Assembly (NCBI RefSeq): GCF_915069625.1
Contig: NZ_CAJZFD010000117.1
Location: forward strand, 1-6,472
Direction of reading: 5' to 3'
From: an uncultured Veillonella sp.
GTDB lineage: Bacteria; Bacillota; Negativicutes; Veillonellales; Veillonellaceae
Length of the DNA: 6,472 nt
A program made the position numbers and the translations under genes. Below, piece by piece: positions 4,159-6,472 of the stretch (the first letter of the stretch is position 1; each line of letters begins with the position of its first letter). The notes below the pieces were generated by a model. It did no database searches. It saw only the letters and a list, made by a program, of their open reading frames with translations, and was not told the DNA's origin.

Positions 4159-6450
4159 ATGAAAAAAGAATTGCTGTTAACAGCCATGATCACTGCAACT
4201 ATAACTACAACAGGGTTTGCAGCATCCAATTTAGATATTAGTGCTACAACTACTGCGCCACTAAGCATGAAAAATTCTATTGCTTATGGTGGAAATAACA
4301 AAGTTGAGAATGGTATGTTCTCTCCTGTAAATAATATATTGCTCGGTGGTGACAATAATACAGTTCGACCTTCTGCTTCTAATAGTATTACTTCTGGTAT
4401 TAATAATACTGCATCTGGTCCAGGTAGCATCGTAGCAGGCTGGTATAATACAAACTCTGCTACTCACAGCTTGGTAGTAGGTACTAGCAATACTGTTGGT
4501 GGTACTAATAATATCGTAGGCGGCTTTGGACATGCCAATAATGATAATGCGATTAATTCTTTATTAGTTGGTTCATATAATAGCATTGATGGACAAAATT
4601 CTGTGGCTTTGGGCAAGAATAATACCATTAAAGGAAATAATGCTTTAGTAGGTGGTACTGGTGCTAAGGTTCAAGGTAATAATTCCATCGCCTTTGGTGA
4701 TACGGCTAAAGCAACATACGATGATGCATATGCAATTGGTCGTAAAGCAGAAGCAACTGCTCAAAATACAGTTGCTATTGGTAATAATGCAAAGGCTAAT
4801 AACGCAATGGGAACTGCGATTGGCTATAGTGCAAAGGCAAAAAATGACTATGCTACCGCAGTAGGTTATATGAATACTGCATCTGGTAATCAAAGTTCTG
4901 CTTTGGGATATGAAAATGAAGCAGCTGGTCATAACGCATCTGCATTAGGTTCTAACAATACTACTAGTGCTGATTATAGTAATGCTATTGGTTATAAAAA
5001 TACGGCTTCAAATTCACAAGCTACAGCAGTTGGTGTTCAAAATACAGCTTCTGGTGATTCAGCTTTTGCAGCTGGCACCTTATCTAGTGCAACTAAAAAA
5101 GACTCCGTAGCTATTGGTCATACTGCTAATGCAACTGGTGAATACACTGTGGCTATTGGTTCTAATGCAACAGCTATCATTGATAATTCTGTAGCTCTTG
5201 GTAACAATGCAAAAACAAATGATGTAGTTGGTACTGCTTCTATTGCAATTAACGGTGAAACACATATTTTTGCTGGTGGTACTCCAGTAGGCACTGTATC
5301 TGTTGGTGATACTGGTAAAGAAAGAACTATTACCAACGTAGCAGCTGGTCGTATCGATGCAACTTCTACTGATGCTATTAACGGTAGTCAATTAAATGCG
5401 GTTATTAATTCTTTGAATTTCCCTACCGTAGTTAATGGTGATAACACAACAGTGTCTGAATCTGTTAATATTAATGGCGGCAAAGAATTTAAAGTTGATG
5501 TTAATAAAAATTTAACAAATATGAACTCTGCTGTATTTAAAGATACTTCCACTAGCTGGAGCGATTTTAAACATTTGGCTGAAATCCCTGCAATGAGTCA
5601 TTTGGATAAGCGTGGTGAAACTAAGATTGATGGCAGTGTTATTGAACTCCACAATACAGCTGTAAACGGAGAACCTGAACAATTAACTGCTATTAATGGT
5701 AAGAAAATTACATTTAGTAGAGCTGGTGATTATAAGACAGATGTAGACGTTGATGGTATTTTTACAATACACCACGATCAAGGTATGAATGCATACGCTG
5801 GTGGTATTGATGTATGGGGATATAAAGATAATGATGACACTACCGAATTAAAAGAAATGACATTCTCTGTTAGTAACGTTAATGTTGGTGGTCAACAAAT
5901 TCATGGTGTTACTGCTGGTACAGAAGACACTGATGCTGTCAATGTATCTCAATTGAAAGAAGTTAAACAACTTACTGTCGATAATAAAAAAGCTATCGAA
6001 AATCATGAGGGTCGTATCGGTGATTTAGAAAATAAAGTTATTGACGTTGGTCATGATACTTTGAATCAAGCTAATAACTACACTGACTCTCAAGTAGCTA
6101 AGGTGGGTGCAGCTTCTGCAGCACTAGCTGGCTTGCATCCATTAGATTTCGATAAACATGATAAATGGTCCTACTCTGTTGGCTTTGGTAATTATAAAAA
6201 TGCTAATGCAGCAGCTTTAGGTGCCTTCTACCGCCCTAATAAAAATACAATGTTTAATGCTGCTACTACTGTTGGTAATGGTCGTAACACTATCAGTTTA
6301 GGTGCTAATTTCAAATTTGGTAAAAGCTCCGAAGAGGTAACTACTGAAGATGCGGCACAACTCAAGAAAGATATGAAAGACCTATCTGAAAAGTATAATG
6401 AGTTAGAACGAAAATATACTGAATTAGCAGCTAAATTAGAATCTAAATAA
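4159..6450 (+). CDS. YadA-like trimeric autotransporter adhesin
   Basis: This is a 763-residue type Vc autotransporter, expected to trimerise and project from the outer membrane as an adhesin. In order: signal peptide (1 to about 22, cleavage near GFA-A); beta-roll head (about 38-352) of roughly 22 repeats of 13-16 residues with NSxAxG / AIG / ALG cores; first neck (381-412, GDTGKERTITNVAAG...DAINGSQL); an unassigned insert (about 420-573); second neck (574-600, VNVGGQQIHGVTAG...DAVNVSQL); a short coiled-coil stalk (about 600-645); and the YadA anchor (about 646-720), four strands per subunit ending in ISLGANFKF. Unusually, 43 residues follow the barrel, with a perfect heptad run from Leu735 to Leu760. 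The Shine-Dalgarno sequence is AGGGGG at 4146-4151, seven bases before the ATG. The upstream region carries a promoter, 11-bp repeats and a terminator-like hairpin, suggesting regulated expression. Family confidence is very high; ligand and named orthologue are unknown. Confidence 0.95.
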   Translation: MKKELLLTAMITATITTTGFAASNLDISATTTAPLSMKNSIAYGGNNKVENGMFSPVNNILLGGDNNTVRPSASNSITSGINNTASGPGSIVAGWYNTNSATHSLVVGTSNTVGGTNNIVGGFGHANNDNAINSLLVGSYNSIDGQNSVALGKNNTIKGNNALVGGTGAKVQGNNSIAFGDTAKATYDDAYAIGRKAEATAQNTVAIGNNAKANNAMGTAIGYSAKAKNDYATAVGYMNTASGNQSSALGYENEAAGHNASALGSNNTTSADYSNAIGYKNTASNSQATAVGVQNTASGDSAFAAGTLSSATKKDSVAIGHTANATGEYTVAIGSNATAIIDNSVALGNNAKTNDVVGTASIAINGETHIFAGGTPVGTVSVGDTGKERTITNVAAGRIDATSTDAINGSQLNAVINSLNFPTVVNGDNTTVSESVNINGGKEFKVDVNKNLTNMNSAVFKDTSTSWSDFKHLAEIPAMSHLDKRGETKIDGSVIELHNTAVNGEPEQLTAINGKKITFSRAGDYKTDVDVDGIFTIHHDQGMNAYAGGIDVWGYKDNDDTTELKEMTFSVSNVNVGGQQIHGVTAGTEDTDAVNVSQLKEVKQLTVDNKKAIENHEGRIGDLENKVIDVGHDTLNQANNYTDSQVAKVGAASAALAGLHPLDFDKHDKWSYSVGFGNYKNANAAALGAFYRPNKNTMFNAATTVGNGRNTISLGANFKFGKSSEEVTTEDAAQLKKDMKDLSEKYNELERKYTELAAKLESK
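4270..5214 (+). repeat. Degenerate tandem repeats encoding the adhesin head
   Basis: This stretch encodes about 22 consecutive beta-roll repeats of roughly 14 residues (about 42 bp). The DNA is repetitive too: forms of aatactgcatctggt occur near 4405, 4873 and 5040, with a diverged copy near 4998. N-terminal units are Asn/Gly-rich (NNILLGGDNNTV, NSLLVGSYNSI); units from about residue 175 onward are canonical YadA-head units (NTVAIGNNAKA, NSVALGNNAKT). Such arrays can gain or lose units by recombination. Confidence 0.8.
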
Positions 6451-6466
6451 ATTAGAATCTAAATAA
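6435..6466 (+). repeat. Perfect 16-bp tandem duplication spanning the adhesin stop codon
   Basis: ATTAGAATCTAAATAA occurs at 6435-6450 and again at 6451-6466. The first copy encodes the last codons and the TAA stop of the autotransporter; the second lies directly behind it. Because the first stop is kept, the protein is unchanged. It looks like a recent slippage duplication. Only six more bases remain in the window, so no terminator can be judged. Confidence 0.85.
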
Positions 6467-6472
6467 GAATCC

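Noticed and set aside
4086..4268. 60-codon open frame on the - strand across the adhesin leader and signal sequence
   Set aside because: The hydrophobic translation is only the complement of the Thr/Ala-rich signal peptide codons, and it overlaps the leader hairpin.
4652..4864. 70-codon + strand frame within the adhesin head
   Set aside because: An out-of-frame reading of the repeat array; the other frames there and at 5080-5391 are open for the same reason.
4270..5214. CRISPR-like array
   Set aside because: The periodicity is about 42 bp, but it is degenerate, in frame and encodes YadA-type head repeats; there are no constant repeats with unique spacers.

Overview
The window looks like chromosomal DNA from a diderm Firmicute of the class Negativicutes, most likely Veillonella or a close relative. 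It is AT-rich with Firmicutes-type Shine-Dalgarno sites, yet it encodes a trimeric autotransporter adhesin with an outer-membrane beta-barrel anchor. That combination fits Negativicutes best. The genus is an inference from gene style and content, not from a database match.

Layout. Positions 1-118 hold the control region of a catalase gene: a perfect 7-1-7 palindrome of the Fur/PerR type, a sigma-70-like promoter, and a second perfect 7-1-7 palindrome in the presumed leader. The catalase gene (119-1582, +) is intact and ends in a strong, probably bidirectional terminator (1664-1706). That terminator separates it from a convergent gene for a secreted protein of unknown function (1732-2613, -). 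Divergent from that gene, across 187 bp, is an exported HAD-type acid phosphatase of the class C / lipoprotein e(P4) family (2801-3805, +). A tRNA-Arg(CCU) gene follows (3854-3930), with its own promoter set in an AT-rich palindrome and an excellent intrinsic terminator (3937-3980).

The last third is a 763-residue YadA-like trimeric autotransporter (4159-6450, +). Its 178-bp upstream region holds a good promoter, two perfect 11-bp direct repeats, and a terminator-like hairpin with a U-tract lying between the promoter and the start codon. The protein has a signal peptide, a long beta-roll head of about 22 repeats, a neck, an unassigned insert, a second neck and stalk, and a membrane anchor. 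After the anchor comes an unusual 43-residue C-terminal extension with a perfect four-heptad coiled-coil pattern.

The genes do not form one operon; each has its own signals. Their common theme is the cell envelope and life at the oxic edge of a host surface: peroxide detoxification, phosphate or nucleotide scavenging outside the inner membrane, and adhesion. The points most worth following are the post-barrel coiled coil, the possible attenuator in the adhesin leader, and the Fur-family operator at the catalase gene.
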